Assembly: GCF_003369915.1 (NCBI RefSeq)
Contig: NC_046676.1
Location: 13,808,001 to 13,872,000 of the forward strand
DNA from: Drosophila miranda
Lineage: Eukaryota; Arthropoda; Insecta; Diptera; Drosophilidae
Direction of reading: 5' to 3'
Length of the DNA: 64,000 bases
This document shows positions 62,481 to 64,000 of the stretch, piece after piece. The notes beneath the pieces are model-generated. The model saw only the letters and a list, made by a program, of their open reading frames with translations. It made no database searches and was not told the DNA's origin. Positions within the stretch are counted from its first letter, which is position 1. Each line of letters starts with the position of its first letter. The position numbers were made by a program, and so were the translations under genes.

Positions 62481-63521
62481 GAGTCATCGTCCTAAAAACA
62501 ACACCACTTGCACTCCTCCGCACTGCCCCTCTCGCTCCCACTCTGGTGGCCGATGGGGCTTGGTTCTTGCTCTTCTTCGGAGCAGCAACAGCACTCTGCG
62601 TTCATTGATCGCCAAAGCCAATTGCTTCGAATGGAGTTAAGTGCTGCGTCAACGTTGTTGACTTACATACAGACAAGAGCGAGAGAGAGAGGCACGCACA
62701 TACACAGAGACGTACAAGCATGCCTTCATTGCCCCGCGCTCCCCACCGTCCCACTCTCGCTCCATGTTTCCATGTCTTTCACCAATGGATTTCCATTTTA
62801 CGCTTTATACGGCATTAATTGAGTGCCTTTCAATTGGGTTATGGATTAATTTTTTTGAATAAATTAAATAGCCATATGTACACACATGTCCATGTGTGTC
62901 CGTGTGTGTGTCTGGGGCATTTAGAAAGCAATTTCAAGTGGGGGCCTCCAACAGTATGCACTCCATACACATGCACACGAGTATGTGGCGGCATATAGGG
63001 TGTGGTCGGGATTTAAAACTGCACCAGCCTTGCGCCTTATATGGGCAAACACCGGATAATGGGTGTTTGAACTCTTTACAGGCTAAATAATAGAATGACA
63101 CACACTGTACGCCCAGAGATTTTTCTAATGGTCTAAAAATTAAACACTGGAAAGAGTAAACATTAAATTGGTCTCGCTGAATGATTTAGCTGTCCGTCTG
63201 ACTCAAAAGCGCTGCCCAGCGGAGCTCGGGCCTGAGTCACACACACTCCCCACCATTCAACAGAATTTCTGCTTAAAAACTGTATTAGTCAACCGCTGGA
63301 GAATGTTGTGTTGGGGGTTGCATCGCAGGCGATTTCGAAATGGAGCCTCTCGGCGTTAATTGAGAGTCGCGTGCCGCAAGACCAAACACCCTGTATGACC
63401 TCCGGCAGTTGTGTAAACCATCGACAAGACAAGAAATGGAATTTTCGTTCTTTTCTCTTTTTTTGTTTTTTTTTATAGGTTTGTTTCTGTTTTTTTTTTA
63501 TGTAGTTTAACTAAAGAAGAC

Positions 63522-63790
63522 TTTATTTTGTAAAATTGAAGAGTATATTTTGTTGTTTCTGCTGTTTGCCGCTTGTTTGTGTGCTCGAGTGGTGTGTAAA
63601 TGAGTTTACTTTATGCATAGTAGGTATAAGATACAATTACAATATCAATATCATACGTTTTACATGGTGTTCGTTATTATTCGTTATGTTTAGGTTCAAA
63701 TACTCGTACACTTTTGCTTAGTTTCATATATTTCGTTTGTTTAAGCGATATTTAAGTATTTTTTAAATACAATTTTAAGGGGTGTGGCTT
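63522..63790 (-). other. Possible 3'UTR of the right-edge gene
   Basis: AT-rich, no coding features, between the putative stop codon at 63791 and a minus-strand AATAAA (TTTATT on plus, 63522-63527). Depends entirely on the terminal-exon call. Confidence 0.3.
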
Positions 63791-63866
63791 TTATCGGGAT
63801 TTCAATTCATTTAGGCTAGCAAATTCCTCTTCGTCGTCGTCGTCGTCGTCGTCAAGTTGGTTCGGT
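63791..63866 (-). CDS. Putative last coding exon (acidic C-terminus) of a gene entering from the right
   Basis: On the minus strand an acceptor (ACTTATTCAG) is followed by one base of a split codon and 24 residues: PNQL, seven Asp, three Glu, then FASLNELKSR and TAA (63793-63791). The GAC run is in frame with GAA GAG GAA and a non-repetitive tail, which looks like an ordinary acidic protein C-terminus rather than chance translation of a microsatellite. The frame is closed by a stop just upstream of the acceptor, so the exon must begin here. AT-rich sequence follows, with a minus-strand AATAAA at 63527-63522 as a possible 3'UTR end. Parent protein not recognised; the rest of the gene is outside or beyond a long intron. 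Confidence 0.4.
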
Positions 63867-64000
63867 CTGAATAAGTGTATTTATATATATATCGGTAGAA
63901 TACTGCAATAATAACTGCTATATGTACTTGTATAGTAGGTAGAAAACAAATGCAACGCGTTCGGAGTGCGACTGCTGTGCGGAAAAGCCTTGTGGGGCGG

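Larger units (their letters stand above)
51690..63521. other. Gene-free region, right desert
   Basis: No supported gene. Contents include CTCCTG/CTACTC repeats (52807-52866), a palindrome-rich stretch (53364-53500), GGGAAT repeats (54176-54206 and 55993-56014), GAGTGC repeats (57050-57075), GAGCC pentamers (58233-58262), TGAGT pentamers (58941-58975), GAGCCT hexamers (59560-59582), CAGCCCC repeats (60392-60430), a TA tract (60876-60906), GGGGAC and CCCGCA hexamers (61620-61640, 61770-61796) and a DINE-1-like hairpin near 62150. Confidence 0.6.

Noticed and set aside
31945..63140. TGTACGCCCA(A/G)AGATT at about 31946 and 63107
   Set aside because: Flanking sequence does not align, and a 15/16 match is expected by chance in a window this size.

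Overview
The window is animal nuclear DNA, almost certainly from a drosophilid fly. The reasons are the many very short (55-71 nt) GT-AG introns, TATA/Inr core promoters, abundant CA/GT, GA/CT and GAC microsatellites, a DINE-1/INE-1-like hairpin and the protein families found. An obscura-group species is my guess and is not tested. There is no sign of bacterial operons, CRISPR or phage.

Layout. Bases 1 to about 32,300 hold no protein gene I can support, apart from a few weak short-ORF candidates. This stretch is AT-rich unique sequence with many microsatellites and GA-rich clusters, as expected of a regulatory desert or a very long intron. From 32.7 to 51.6 kb lies a compact gene island. It starts with a nine-exon, 710-residue NRF-6/Acyl_transf_3 membrane acyltransferase (minus strand), bracketed by two diverged direct copies of one non-coding block. 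Next are two tandem secreted CUB-trypsin-like serine proteases (plus strand, 402 and 398 residues). Then come two small single-exon genes that share a C-terminal RWAEFR..MI.G motif, and a basic 129-residue orphan on the minus strand. The last is a third CUB-serine protease on the minus strand (521 residues) with an acidic insertion inside its CUB domain. From 51.7 to about 63.5 kb the sequence is again non-coding as far as I can see. At the right edge an acidic C-terminal tail reads like the last coding exon of a minus-strand gene that enters from outside the window.

Functional reading. The three proteases are closely related zymogens: signal peptide, CUB domain, cleavage after Arg, complete His-Asp-Ser triad, Asp189-type S1 pocket. 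All three carry Tyr instead of Gly at chymotrypsin position 193. Their intron positions form a mosaic that suggests one intron-rich ancestor with different losses in each copy. GATA motifs cluster upstream of the first protease and occur near the acyltransferase, which would fit gut expression; this is inference. No pathway links the island genes beyond their common secreted or membrane character.

Intron-exon structures were worked out by hand from splice consensus, frame and family motifs. No database search was possible, so gene symbols are left empty.
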